Assembly (NCBI RefSeq): GCF_021130785.1
Contig: NC_060207.1
Location: forward strand, 104,469,001 to 104,533,000
Source of the DNA: Homalodisca vitripennis
Taxonomy: Eukaryota > Arthropoda > Insecta > Hemiptera > Cicadellidae
Length of the DNA: 64,000 nt
Direction: 5' to 3'
In this document: piece by piece, positions 11,334-21,659 of the stretch
How the letters are laid out: each line of letters starts with the position of its first letter
How positions within the stretch are numbered: position 1 is the first letter of the stretch
Position numbers and translations under genes: made by a program
Notes under the pieces: generated by a model
Told to the model about the DNA's origin: nothing
Databases searched by the model: none
Seen by the model: the letters and a program-made list of their open reading frames with translations, nothing else

Positions 11334-12246
11334 GTTTTCCTAATTTTGCTTAAATAATAATTTGTTTCATCACTGTAAATATTAAATTCATATTTTAATT
11401 TATTATGATTGTTATTGAGGACTATTTATACTTTTATATCAATTGATATCTAGGATTTAAGATGTGAATATTAGTTATCGATGATTACATTCTTCGATAT
11501 AAAAAACCGGGTCCGCTTATCGTACCCTACCCGTATGTATAATAATAATTATTATTGTTATATACACGTATTCGTATGTATATAATAATAATACGATTAC
11601 GTGTATTATTTGAAAGTGTTTACAGCTGTTGATATAGATTAAGTTAATTGTTCAAAATAATTAATCAGCAACGATTGGTTATATCGATGGTTATGATTAA
11701 GTAATATCGTTTGCCAATTTCAATATAAAAAACTGGGTCCACTTATCGTACCCTACCCTTTTTAAATGTTACACAGTAGTTTTACCAGTAGATAATGTAA
11801 ATAGGCTAATAATAGGTTCATATGGTCAATGTTTGTGATTTTTATTCTTAATAGCCTATGCTTTTTGAATATTATCGATAGGCCTTTAACCCTCTGAGCG
11901 TATTTTCTAGAATGCATGCCCATTTTATGAGGTTTTGCTGATTGTCCTTTTAAAATATATATCAAAATTAAATAGTAACATATACCTATATACTTATAGT
12001 ACCTAAATGTAAAGTGCTATATACCTCTTTTTTGCAAAGTACCGTGCTTTCTCGCTGTTTAACTATGAAGTTAAAAAAAAACAAATTCTTAGTTGAAAAA
12101 TTAAAAAAGTTAAAAAAAGTTGAAAATTTGCAATACAGTATGCTCATGTCTTTGAAATATTACATATATTCAAAATTCGGAATAACCAAATTGTAGGAAG
12201 TTTTGTCTTTGAACTAGAAATGTAGGCTATGATGTACTGTTTTTAT

Positions 12247-12745
12247 ACAGGGTGGAGCGCGGTAATTTGCTTTTTTGCACTGCAGGTTGTGGCGGCACTG
12301 TTGGTCGAAGAGAGGGGAGAGTGGGCGTGGCTTATAGTGGCTGGCGGGAGATTTGTATTCCTCCACGTTCCAGTTGCCACTATGCAGTGGACACGAGAGG
12401 AGAGGTCGTTTTGTGTTGAAGCGTATTTTTCAAATGCCTACTCGATCATTGCAGTGCAGCGTGCTTTTCGTTTACGATTCGCGGTTCCCCCACGCGGACG
12501 TGTTCCTGGTCGGCAATCAATTGTAAATTGGGTAACTGCATTCAGAACAGCAGGGAATGTGTCATGTGGACGAAGGGGACCTCAGAGAAGGATTACAACA
12601 CCGGAAAACATCGATAGAGTTAGAGCAGCAGTACTGCAATCTCCAAAACGCTCTGCTCGGAAGCAATCACTTGCTCTAGGCATTTCAAGACGTTCTCTCC
12701 ACCGGATTCTTCATGATGAACTGAGATGTATAAGCAATTAAAAAA
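12247..12745 (+). pseudogene. Transposase N-terminus (DUF4817 helix-turn-helix), 5' part of a mariner-like element
   Basis: The likely start is the ATG at 12382, although the open frame extends upstream. The protein begins MQWTREERSFCVEAYFSNAY, continues with IIAVQRAFRLRF and PPRGRVPGRQSIVNWVTAFR, then RITTPENIDRVRAAVLQSPK, RSARKQSLALGISRRSLHRI and LHDEL. This is the DUF4817 DNA-binding region of arthropod transposases: a first helix-turn-helix with the QRAFR and SIVxWV motifs and a second one ending in RRILHDEL. It stops at 12741, right after the second helix-turn-helix, so the DDE catalytic domain is missing. The element's left end is probably the ACAGGGTGGAGCGCGG at 12247. Few mutations are visible, so it looks fairly young. 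Confidence 0.85.
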
Positions 12746-12798
12746 AATATTCTTATGATTAAGTGGGCATTTGGAATTTTTCCTACTCGCCATAGTTA

Positions 12799-13459
12799 TA
12801 TGAGGTAGGTCCAGAAAGTAAGTTCTATTTCAATTTATTGTCGCTCCAGCGCTGTGATCGCAGTCCGCTCATGCGCGGTAGACGCTCTATATCAAGGAGA
12901 AGAAACATGCGCCGTTGTGAGATCGCTGTCAGCCACGTAAGCTTTGATTTGCTCGTTTACAATGTCGATGTTAATTGAAAATCCCGCCGCTTGTGAAATC
13001 AGATCTATGATTTGTTTTCTGACCTGTTATAATGAAGGCGGGGAAGAATTTCTGACACAGATAGTCACAGGAGTTGAAACTTGGGTTTCTTACGACACCC
13101 CTGAAAGTAAGTGGCAATCAATGGAATGGAGGCTCACTTCAACCCCAGCAAAGGTTAAGGCGAAACAAATCTTGACACCTTGAAAAACTGATGTGCAGTT
13201 TTCTATGACTGGAAAAGCATCTTACTCATTGATTTCCTACCGCGCGGTCAAATAATCAGAGCAGATGTTTATTGTGAGACACTAAGGAACCTGCGCCGCG
13301 CAATACAGGATAAGCGCCGAAGATTGCTGTCCAAAGGTGTTGTTTTTCTTCAAGACAACGCACGAGCTGTAGAATTTTGTGCAATCAATAATTTTTTGGT
13401 ATCTGTACACACTTTAATTCTATTCCCAAATGGAACTTACTTCCTGGATCTACCTCGTA
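12799..13459 (+). mobile_element. Mariner-family deletion derivative with TIRs
   Basis: The ends are inverted repeats of about 30 bp: left TATGAGGTAGGTCCAGAAAG, right (inverted) TACGAGGTAGATCCAGGAAG. TA dinucleotides flank both sides, as expected for a mariner element. The element is about 660 bp, roughly half the usual 1.3 kb. It keeps scattered pieces of the transposase gene, so it is an internally deleted and mutated copy. Confidence 0.8.
12961..13382 (+). pseudogene. Mariner transposase remnant
   Basis: The frame 12962-13183 begins MSMLIENPAACEIRSMICFL and then has FLTQIVTGVETWVSYDTPES, which carries the first catalytic aspartate block of mariner transposases (VTGDETWVxYxxPESK), here with ETW where DETW or DEKW is usual. 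It continues with SKWQSMEWRLTSTPAKVKAK. After a stop, other frames give LLIDFLPRGQIIRADVYCET and KRRRLLSKGVVFLQDNA, the second catalytic block. The start codon region is fused to this middle part, so the DNA-binding domain is deleted. Stops and frame shifts are present. Confidence 0.75.
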
Positions 13460-13501
13460 TATAACAATGTTCTTACTTTTTATATTATATATATTTATTT
13501 A

Positions 13502-14258
13502 GGTACTTTGGGATTATACCGACCACACCAGTATGAAGAACACAAAAATAGAAATTTATAGAAACAAACATGATAGAACGAAAAAACAACTCTTCAATTA
13601 CAAAATTACAAACTTACAAGCATTTCCAGGTATTGTGATCGGTATTGTTGTCGCTGTTATCTTATCTTTCTCGAGAATCCTGATTACGGCAGGCCGCGCG
13701 GCATCACGTGATTTGCACGGTACATAATTACCTTTCCATTACAATTCAATTTATATTTCTGATTAGCCCCCTCTAGAATTTGATATTTTACTGATAGGTA
13801 CTATCTCGAGGGATGTTTTTCTTTCGTCGACATCAGCGCGGGCTTCGGCAGCACCGAAGGTGCTGCCGAAGCCCGCGCTGATGGCCGGAGGCACTCGCAT
13901 TTTGGGTGGCGGAATGTGATCAAGAATAAAAACAAGTTTTGAGTGTTTTTTAAATAAAGAGTTTAGTTTGGTAAATGTTTGTTTTTGTTGAATTTTTGTG
14001 TTTGGAGAAATGTAGAGGTAAAACACGGAAGTACAACAAAGCGATGCACCAGCTGAACGGGCGGCGAGACTCTGCAATCACGTTATCTACTAGACGCTCG
14101 ACTTTGACCTCTGTCTGAGGATGGGGAGGGGTTTGCGATAAGACAATTCCTGTTTTATATTGACGAAATATTGTTCTACGCTAATCTAGTAATCAGTAGA
14201 AACGAAATGTGAAATAACGATTCATGTCTGGGTGTGGTCGGTATAATCCCAAAGTACC
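13502..14258. mobile_element. Non-autonomous TIR transposon with perfect 28-bp ends
   Basis: The 28-bp ends (13502-13529 and 14231-14258) are perfect inverted copies, starting GGTACTTTGGGATTATACCG. They are flanked by a perfect 8-bp duplication, TTTATTTA (13494-13501 and 14259-14266). The perfect ends and duplication suggest a recent insertion. No transposase is encoded. An 8-bp duplication fits hAT, P or Merlin; the termini do not decide which. Confidence 0.9.
13831..13883. repeat. 53-bp near-perfect palindrome (25-bp arms, 3-base loop)
   Basis: The arm CATCAGCGCGGGCTTCGGCA plus GCACC is followed by GAA and then by its exact reverse complement. It is very GC-rich compared with the AT-rich surroundings and lies inside the TIR element at 13502-14258. 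Related sequence without the perfect symmetry occurs at 16380-16430 and 54200-54390. Confidence 0.9.
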
Positions 14259-14262
14259 TTTA

Positions 14263-14271
<9 letters not shown>

Positions 14272-14319
<48 letters not shown>
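14272..14319. repeat. (AT)n microsatellite
   Basis: About 24 uninterrupted AT units, just right of the TIR transposon. Confidence 0.95.
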
Positions 14320-14324
<5 letters not shown>

Positions 14325-15667
14325 TTATATAATAGCAATACAACATTAAAATAACCTATTTGTAGCAAATTTTGTCATGAACATTGAAAAATATATTCCT
14401 ATTAGTATTTTTAGCAATTCATAATATTTACATAGGCCTATATAGAGAAAAGTCAAAATAGCAAGTGATTAGCTTTTATGAATAATAATTTCATTTCTAA
14501 CAATTATTAACTACATAAAACGAATTGAAACGAAAAAAGTGACAAAATAGATTGTAAACAGCGATATTCACATGTTCGTATCTGAGCAACAATAAAAAAT
14601 ATAAGCACACTTCGCTGGAAACAACAGCTGATGAAAATCATGTAGCCTAATGTTTGGTACAGAATACGAGAAATCGAAAGACCACTAACCGTAAAGGAAA
14701 ATTCTTGGGATATTGAATGGTATAGGTTATAATGCGATTTGATCGGTATTAGCGTTGGCAAAATGTTTTAAGACATGAATGTTCATCTTGAAAATTTTTG
14801 ATGATGCCGTTTAGTGAAATTCCGAGTCATTAAAAATATTGATGCTTGGCGGGTTAGTAAATTATGTAATTTTTTTAATCGCCATCTCGCTTTCCTCTTC
14901 ATAATAGTATAGGCTTTGATAGCCTACTTTATTTCTTAAATATGTTGTAACTACATTTAAAAAGCCTTAGTTTTTTCAAGGAAACATTTTTTGCATGTTA
15001 AGATTTTTTTCAATATCTTGGCTATTACTAGTTGCATAACCCATAAGATTTAGCCTATTTAAAAAATGTAATTGTTTACATTGGCTATGTAACTTAAAAC
15101 TATCTAAAACCACTAGATGGTTGCAAACCATATATTGCACAAACATTTTTTAAGGTGTTTTAATTTTAGGTTATATCTTTATTAGTCCTTTAGTCTAGAG
15201 GACTGGAAAGAATTGGGAAGTTACTTTGGTGTTATCCAGAGACCACTATATTTTGAGCATTTTCCCTTTCGTTAATAATGTACATGATAGCAATACCTAA
15301 AGAAATCTTATAAAATATAAGGTCAAAGTTCAATTGAAATGAGTGAATTACAATCATACATCAACCATGAGTGAAAACAATAATATTAAAAATGAATCCA
15401 TAAAAAAACTATAAACATAATAATCATAAATCAAGCAATGATAAAAACTTGACAAATAAATCAATATCAACAATGTTTACTTTAAAATACATACTTGAGG
15501 GATTTTAGTATTACAAAAAAACAAGACTTTATTTGACTTATTATAAAAATTGCTAGCTATAATGACGATCGGTTAATTCTTGTTTCCTATATCCTGATTT
15601 CGGTGAGAGATAGGCCACTATGTTCCTATCTGCTATTTGTTATTGTAAATATAAAAAGTTAAGTCAA
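14320..15667. other. Intronic AT-rich DNA, nothing recognised
   Basis: Open frames here are short and have no motifs. The stretch lies in the long 5' UTR intron of AT-hook copy 1. Confidence 0.5.
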
Positions 15668-16505
15668 CATTTACGAGTGCTCACGTGACCTGATCTGAAA
15701 TTTAATTTGGGTACTAATCAAATCAAATCAAATTTCTTTATTGCCAAGACATGGTTTACATGTATAGCATGCGTCAAATGACGTTATTGTAACTAAAATT
15801 TTTCCATCCGTTCTACATCAAAATCCTCAATCAAACATACAATTTCACCTTCATTCATTTCCTTTTATTCGCCAATCATCCCACCACCAGCGACGGGGCG
15901 ACATACCTATTGGCTGGTCTCCCAGTTTTTTGCCAAATACTCGTCGACATTATAAAATGCCTGTGTCGCTAAAAAGCGTTTTAGACGAATTTTGAACGCC
16001 TTGGGCGTTGGGGCATTTTTTATTCGGTGTGGCAGCTTGTTGATGAAATGAACTCCTGCTTGTGATGGCAGGCGTTCATAAATCACCGTTCTGTGTTGGC
16101 CAATTCGGTAGTTTCCCCTGGCTCTGGTCTCATATGAATGTATGTCTTGGCCACTTGTCTTGACGCATTTTGACATACAATACTGTGTTGTTTCGAAAAT
16201 GTAGAGACTCGGCAGGGTCAACAGCTGCAAACTTTTGAAAGATTCTCTGCATGACTCTCTGAATTTCAAATGTGCGATTATTCGAATCGCTTGCTTTTGC
16301 AATCTGAAGACCCTCATCAACTGATTGTTTGCACAATCAGGTACTATTTCGAGGAATGATTTCCGACTTCCTTCAGAGGTGTGGGATGGCACCGAAGGCA
16401 TCATCAAAGTCCACACTGATGATCAGGGGCATTTCGGGTCGGTATTTTCCCGAACTCAGATTACGTACCTAAATTCAAGCTCAGATCACGTGAGTCTTAA
16501 AGGTT
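15668..16505. mobile_element. TIR MITE split by a LINE insertion
   Basis: The left end holds ACGAGTGCTCACGTGACCTG followed by ATCTGAAATTTAATTTGGGTAC. The right end, inverted, holds AAGACTCACGTGATCTGAGC followed by TTGAATTTAGGTAC. These are diverged inverted copies. The interior right part (16340-16440) is related to the palindrome-bearing element at 13780-13890 and to 54200-54475. A LINE tail (15717-16339) interrupts it. Confidence 0.6.
15717..16339 (-). mobile_element. 5'-truncated LINE insertion with GATTT-type tail
   Basis: The minus-strand frame from about 16339 to 15907 encodes a LINE ORF2 C-terminus: VFRLQKQAIRIIAHLKFRES, then LQLLTLPSLYIFETTQYCMS, then a basic segment SYETRARGNYRIGQHRTVIY, then FINKLPHRIKNAPTPKAFK and LKRFLATQAFYNVDEYL before the stop at 15907. 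This is the usual post-RT region of Jockey-like elements. The 3' UTR ends in tandem TTTGA units (15717-15736). GGTACTA on both sides (15710-15716 and 16340-16346) is a likely target duplication. The coding part is open, so the insertion may be young, but it is only a fragment. Confidence 0.8.
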
Positions 16506-17040
16506 ACCTTTAGCTTCGTTACTACGATGTAAGAATGTTAGCTGGAAGAATAGGTCTATGAACTACTGTATTTGAAGGTAATTTAAGAGTTTTTCTGTAC
16601 TTTATTCTCTTTCTCAGCATTTTGGTCACAGTTTTTAACCTATGTGATGTTAATTCATTGTTTCTACCTCCATAGTGAAGAATTATTTATCGTTTTACTT
16701 TTGTTATTTCAGTTCTTTTGGCTGTTGCGCAAATCCTTTGGGCATTTTGACATTGCTTTTCCTGTTTGGTTAGATTTGATTGTTTAGTTATTTACAGTAG
16801 TAGTTATTGTTATTCTCCTTTGTGTTGCTAGTAAGTTAGATTTTTCTGCATATTCAATTTATTAAGTTAGTGTCTTGAGTGGTAAAGTAGAGGGTGATGC
16901 AGTGAAACTGCACGATTTTGACTCTGGCTTAGGGGCGTAGTGGAGGGTTATGAGAGTGAGGCAAACGTCCTTAGGCACTTGGGTATCTAGACAAGTGGAA
17001 ATTTTAGGAGCGTTGGAAGAGTGCGCAACATGCGTTTACT
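16506..17040. other. Intronic DNA, nothing recognised
   Basis: No motif or repeat assigned. Confidence 0.4.
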
Positions 17041-17043
17041 CTA

Positions 17044-17169
17044 AAAGCGTATTTCAAAAACTTAGATAGTGTGGTTGGTACTCGGTGTGCTTTCAGTCGT
17101 GAATTTAATCTACCACCACGGGCCACTATTCCATCAAGAAAAACTGTTTCCTTTTGGCTGAATAACTGA
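17044..17169 (+). pseudogene. DUF4817-type transposase fragment
   Basis: The open frame reads KAYFKNLDSVVGTRCAFSRE, then FNLPPRATIPSRKTVSFWLN, then a stop. It lines up with the first helix-turn-helix of the transposase at 12382-12741 (EAYFSN...QRAFR...PPRGRVPGRQSIVNWV) but is clearly more diverged. Upstream, in another frame, VEILGALEECA may be the start of the same protein. Nothing of the second helix-turn-helix or catalytic domain follows. Confidence 0.65.
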
Positions 17170-18209
17170 AGCCACTGCTAGCACTACAAAGAAAAGAGGT
17201 ATATATTGTATATTGATTATTGTGTTAGAATAGACAGAAAAGACTTGTTGTGTTGTTTACTTTGTAATGTGAATTAAAATTCTTTGTGAACTACTAAGGT
17301 AGTGGTTAGCGGCCATTACCCTGCTTCATAGAATAATATAGTTACGTTTGGAGTTGTAATATTTTTAATTCTTCAGAATTGGTCATCAGCATTTTAAAAT
17401 TTTATATTTTACTAATTGACAATGTTTTTGTTCGTCATTATATTGGGTACTAGTGCAGAATGCAGCCCGTGCTCATGGCCCTTTACAATATAAACAAAAT
17501 TGGTGTCATTTTAAAGTTTAATTGTCGCTCATTGTTTTTAAAATGACTAAGCATTTTCTTCTCGAAAGCACATAAAATATTGTGAAGTGGTAAAGTAAAC
17601 ATTTACCTTTTTCCAAAAAGATAATGTTTAAAATTTAATTTTGGAAATTCTTAAGGCTTGTAAAAGGCAAATGATGAACAAGTAGTTCACTGTCATTCTG
17701 CCAATTTTCTATCCCAACTCTATTAATCCAGGTACTGGTGACGATCGCTGCAGCGACGGTCTATCACTCTCAACAACTGGTAACTGTTGCTACAGGAGAG
17801 AAGAAGAATATCGTATTTTCATTCTTGTAATTTCTTTGTTGTTTAGGTATTTGTTAGTTTGTTTGTTAATGTTTCTTGTTGCAAATATGCAATATTATTT
17901 GAAGTTTTTTTTCCCTTGGGGCGGCCTACTGCCATGCACTTAAGCCTCAAGGGCTTTTTGCGCACCCTGGAAACACACCATGAGGCCCACCAGTCTACAA
18001 TTTCAGCAGTTCCACAAACCGCCGAAAACAACCTATCAGGTCCTCCTGGGAAAATTCACCACCCCTGTCCAAACTACCAAAGATGGCATACCGCTCCCTT
18101 GCTATTGCGGGGCAATCAAAGAGCAGGTGCTCAGCAGTTTCCTCCTGCTCATTATACCTTCTACAGAGCAGATCCTCCTGAAGGATGCCGACTCTGTGAA
18201 GATGCTTCC

Positions 18210-19550
18210 TCAGGTGACCATGCCCTGTATTGTAACCTGAGAAGACATTGATCTATTTAATAAGAGAAGGTCAGAAGCCACCCTGGAGGAAGGTGACTGT
18301 AATACCATTCTACTCATTCTCAAGCCCGGATGCAACCTCCACCTTCTCTCGTGCTCCGCGCGAATCCATTTCGAGACAACTCTAGAGGATTCACACCTTG
18401 GAACACCGCAGTACGGTTGAGGGCCCGTCATAATTGTCGCTGAGTCCCAGTTGGCCAGGGCATCAGCTCTTTCATTTCCAGGAATCCCCTCATGACCAGG
18501 AACCCAACAAACGGTCACATTGTTGATTCTGGCAAGGGAGGAAACAGCCTGATAGCAATCCCAAACCAGTTTGGATTTGATCACGCAAGAGTCCAGCGCT
18601 GACTGACTCTCCGTGAAAATCTTAATTGCGCAGACGAAGATTCTTATGAGCACATTCCATAATAGCTGTGACCTCCGCTTGAAATCTGTCGGATACGGAC
18701 TCATAGGGACCACCAGCTCCCTGCATGGTCTCACTCCCAGAATTCCTGTGCCTGTGCCGCTTTTTGTTTTAGAGCCGTCTGTGAACCATTCGAGCTCCGC
18801 TGGTGGAAGAGGTTTCCTTCCCTCTGACCAATCATCCCTAGAGGGTACAACAATCCTAAAGGGTTTGTCAAAGGAAAACTTTTGTGGCATCTGATCAGAG
18901 ATCATGTGCAGAGCATCCTCCTGTATCAGGATGCTAATTCTACAGTGCCCACCGCTGCAGCCTGACCAGAGTCTCATCTGCTGAAGACAGTAGGCACTCC
19001 TCCTGGCCATAGCCCGAATGACAATGTCCAGGGGGGCGAGGTTAAGACAACAGTCCAGAACCGCACCGGGCGCACTAGGAAAAGCCCCAGTGATAGCAAG
19101 GCAGGCCATCCTTTGGATACAATCTTGGCCTCCGTTTTTGGCCACCAGACGACAGCTCCATACATTAGTGCAGGTCTGACCACGGAAACATAAAGCCAGT
19201 ACAAACAAGAGTCTCGGCTTCAGTCCCCAGGGCCCACCTATCACAAGTCTGCATTGCATTAGAGACCATTTTCCCCTGGCAATGACCCTTTCTAGATGAG
19301 ATCCCCAGTTTAGAACCCTATATAGGATCACGCCCAGGTACTTGACCTCAGACTTCAGCTCAATGGAAGAGCCTCTGAATAGAAAGGGACCAATGCCCTC
19401 CATCTGTTGCCTCCTGGTAAAGGCAACCACAGCAGCCTTGGTGGGTTTGACAGTGAGGCCAACCTCATCGCACCAATTTCCCACCATGTTCAGAGCAGAA
19501 TTGGTCAGTTCCGTGATTGTTGTGTTGAACTTGCCACTCACAAGAATCAC
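18210..19550 (-). pseudogene. LINE ORF2 C-terminal half: thumb, RNase H, zinc knuckle
   Basis: A 446-codon open frame follows the YADD box. It has VGNWCDEVGLTVKPTKAAVV and VKYLGVILYRVLNWGSHLER, the conserved post-YADD strands, then an RNase H domain with EWFTDGSKTKSGTGTGI (first catalytic Asp), SQSALDSC and CWVPGHEGIPGNERADALAN (the His/Asp motif). A frame break damages the Glu-containing strand (the AEVAAIMEC region reads as RRSQLLWNV here). The last part, in a different frame at 18230-17975, gives the zinc-knuckle words LLCRRYNEQEETAEHLLFDC, in which the second Cys of the first pair is replaced by Tyr, and then FVELLKL and a stop. Confidence 0.8.
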
Positions 19551-20463
19551 AATATCATCTGCGTACCCCTGTGCAAAACACCGCTACTATTCAAAGAATT
19601 TAGCAGGTCGTCCACAACCAGGTTCCACAGAAGAGGAGAGAGGACGCCACCCTGCGGACAGCCCCTCGTAGTCTTCGCACTAACACTTGCTCCCATGAGG
19701 GTTGTGACAACCACCCTGTCCGTGAGCAAGGCCCTTATCCAGTCACACACCTGACCATCAACACCACGTTTTGAGACCGCATTGATAATTGCCTGAGTGG
19801 CTGTGTTGTCAAAGGCTCCTTCAATGTCTAGAAAGACACCTATTGCTACCTCTTTTGCCGCCAGCGTCTTCTCAATCCTGCATACCAATTGATGCAGGGC
19901 CGAGTCGCATTACCTTCCTGGAGTGTAGGCATGCTGGTTAGGATGTAGAAGCCGCTCCGAAAGAGCTCCTTCCCAAACAAACCTGGCAACCATTTTCTCC
20001 ATGGTTTTAAGAAGAAAAGAGGACAGGCATATCGGCCTGAAAGACTTTGGCCGATCCATGCCAGCCCTCCCCTGCTTCGGTATGAACACTACTCTGGACA
20101 CTCTCCAGGATAGTGGAATGTACCTGAGGGCCACGGAGGTTCTAAACAGTCTGCACAGCTGGGGAAGGAGAATATCCAGCCCCCGCTGCAAGCAAACCGG
20201 TCTCACCCCGTCACCCCCAGGAGCTTTGTAAGGACTGAAAGAGTTTATCGCCCACTCGATCCTTCTGAAGGTCACAATATGGTGCGCCAGACTCCACTGC
20301 AAATGAGTGGCACGCCCCGCATGTCTCCCCTCACTGTCGGGTTGTTGATCACCCTCATGAACAATACAGTCCGGAAAGTGTGTTCCCATCTTAACTTTTA
20401 GAACTCCTTCCGGTTCAGTAATGTAAACACCTTGATCGTCCTTGAGACTACCAAGCGGTGAGA
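19547..20463 (-). pseudogene. LINE reverse transcriptase (broken)
   Basis: The segment 20389-19910 gives INSFSPYKAPGGDGVRPVCL (RT block 1), VVFIPKQGRAG and PKSFRPICLSSFLLKTMEKM (block 2), and NQHAYTPGR (block 3, QxAYxxGRS). After a break near 19900, 19888-19547 gives CRIEKTLAAKEVAIGVFLDI and EGAFDN (the FLDIxGAFDN block with the first catalytic aspartate), then RGCPQGGVLSPLLWNLVVDD (block B/C). The YADDIVI catalytic box is encoded across a frameshift at about 19550-19575. At least two frameshifts make it non-functional. The motifs suit the LOA/I group; this is inference from the RNase H and endonuclease in the same family. Confidence 0.85.
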
Positions 20464-21641
20464 TGGGATTTTTTTGCTAGTAGCTTTTATATCCTTGTAC
20501 AACCCTGCACACTATCGATATCGGTGCAGAGCTTCTATTTGAAGTTAATATTTAGTCAAGTGGTATAAACAGGTTTTGCAAAGTATTTTTCTCACAGGAG
20601 TGATGTAGTGAAACAAACAATTAGTGTTTTGTTTAAAAATAACCCATGATTATTAATCTACATAGGCCTAGGTTTAGAGTGTCAAGTTTGTATTTTAGCA
20701 AGTTTTATTTATTTGTTGAATTTTACCAACATTATATGCATTTGAAATGGATAGGAACTATTTAGATTAATCTAGTGATACAAGAGAGTTGTTAGAAAGT
20801 GAACCAGTAAACCATGACAGCGGTAATAAATCTGATTAGGCGTAGTGTAAGATGTCAGTGTCCCAATCGAAACTAGATTTATAATTGTAAATTTTTGTAA
20901 ATATGTTTTTATAACAATTAGAGATATGTGTTCACAATACAAAGTGTGTTTAGTAGATAAATAAAATTTGATTTTTTCAAAGACAAGGAAACTTTTAACA
21001 TTGCTTCTAACTTTGAAGATATAAAGTTTGACATATAAGAAAACTTATGCTATCCCGTTTACTTGTTATTGGTGACAAATTTTATGTTATTGCTAACTCT
21101 TGATGTGATATAATACTGTTTCATGTAAGGAATAACAATTGTTGTAATATACGAGTAGTATGTTACCAGGGCAATGTATATTTTCATAAAAAATACTCTG
21201 TTGCAAGTTTAATCAATAAACAAAAATTTTTGTTAAATAAGTCTATGAAACTATATTTTCTGAAACTAGATAAATGAATAAATAATTTTTATACTGTGGA
21301 ATTTTAATTTAGTACAAATATACCACTACTGTAGGTATGGTCCCACCCCCCGAATCAATCCTCTCTTGTTTTCATTATAAGCACAAAATATGAAAACCCA
21401 TTATTAAATATCTTGATTAATGTTGGGTATATGCTTTCCTAAAAAACTATTTCAACTACCTGGTAAAAGCTAGCCATTGGTCATTTGTTTAGGTATGGAA
21501 AATCAGAAAACCCGTGGTTTTGAAAGGGTTTTGGGTGTATATTTAAGCAATTTATAACTCATTCCTACCAAGAAACTACATTTTCTATGTGTATTGTTAT
21601 AAACGATTGTTATTTTAAGATTTGAAATAACTTTGTTTCTA
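20464..21641. other. End of 5' UTR intron of AT-hook copy 1
   Basis: AT-rich, with no repeat recognised. It ends at the acceptor CTTTGTTTCTAG (21642). Confidence 0.5.
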
Positions 21642-21659
21642 GGTTCCAAAGTTACTGAT

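Larger units (their letters stand above)
10100..11532 (+). mobile_element. Nested Merlin-like element with transposase N-terminal remnant
   Basis: The same GGGTAGGGTAC-type terminal repeats bound this piece, but its ends are in the opposite order to those of the host MITE: the left end carries the AAATTGGCAAACGATATTAC subterminus and the right end the other type. Within it, at 11169-11330, lies a remnant related to the frame at 50274-50474. The element was itself interrupted by the insertion at 10226-11074. I could not find a clean target duplication around it. Confidence 0.7.
9767..11758 (+). mobile_element. Outer Merlin-type MITE, split by a nested element
   Basis: It begins GGGTAGGGTACGATAAGCGG and ends with the inverted form of that terminus at 11758. 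The flanking octamers are TTTTGAAA (left) and TTTTTAAA (right), a 7-of-8 target duplication. Its left part (9767-10099) and right part (11533-11758) are collinear with the two halves of the uninterrupted MITE at 44559-45161. That shows the piece 10100-11532 is a later insertion. Confidence 0.8.
17907..20463 (-). mobile_element. 5'-truncated LOA/I-type LINE (RT, RNase H, zinc knuckle, 3' UTR)
   Basis: In the minus direction this runs from within ORF2 (20463) through reverse transcriptase, RNase H and C-terminal zinc knuckle to a 3' UTR and a short poly(A) (TTTTTTTT at 17907-17914 on the plus strand). It belongs to the same family as 3965-6360 and 35679-35847. GC content is well above that of the flanks. 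It lies in the 5' UTR intron of AT-hook copy 1, antisense to that gene. Confidence 0.85.

Noticed and set aside
11887..11935. TTAACCCTCTGAGCG as another piggyBac end
   Set aside because: Only one terminus-like word was seen; no inverted partner or coding remnant.
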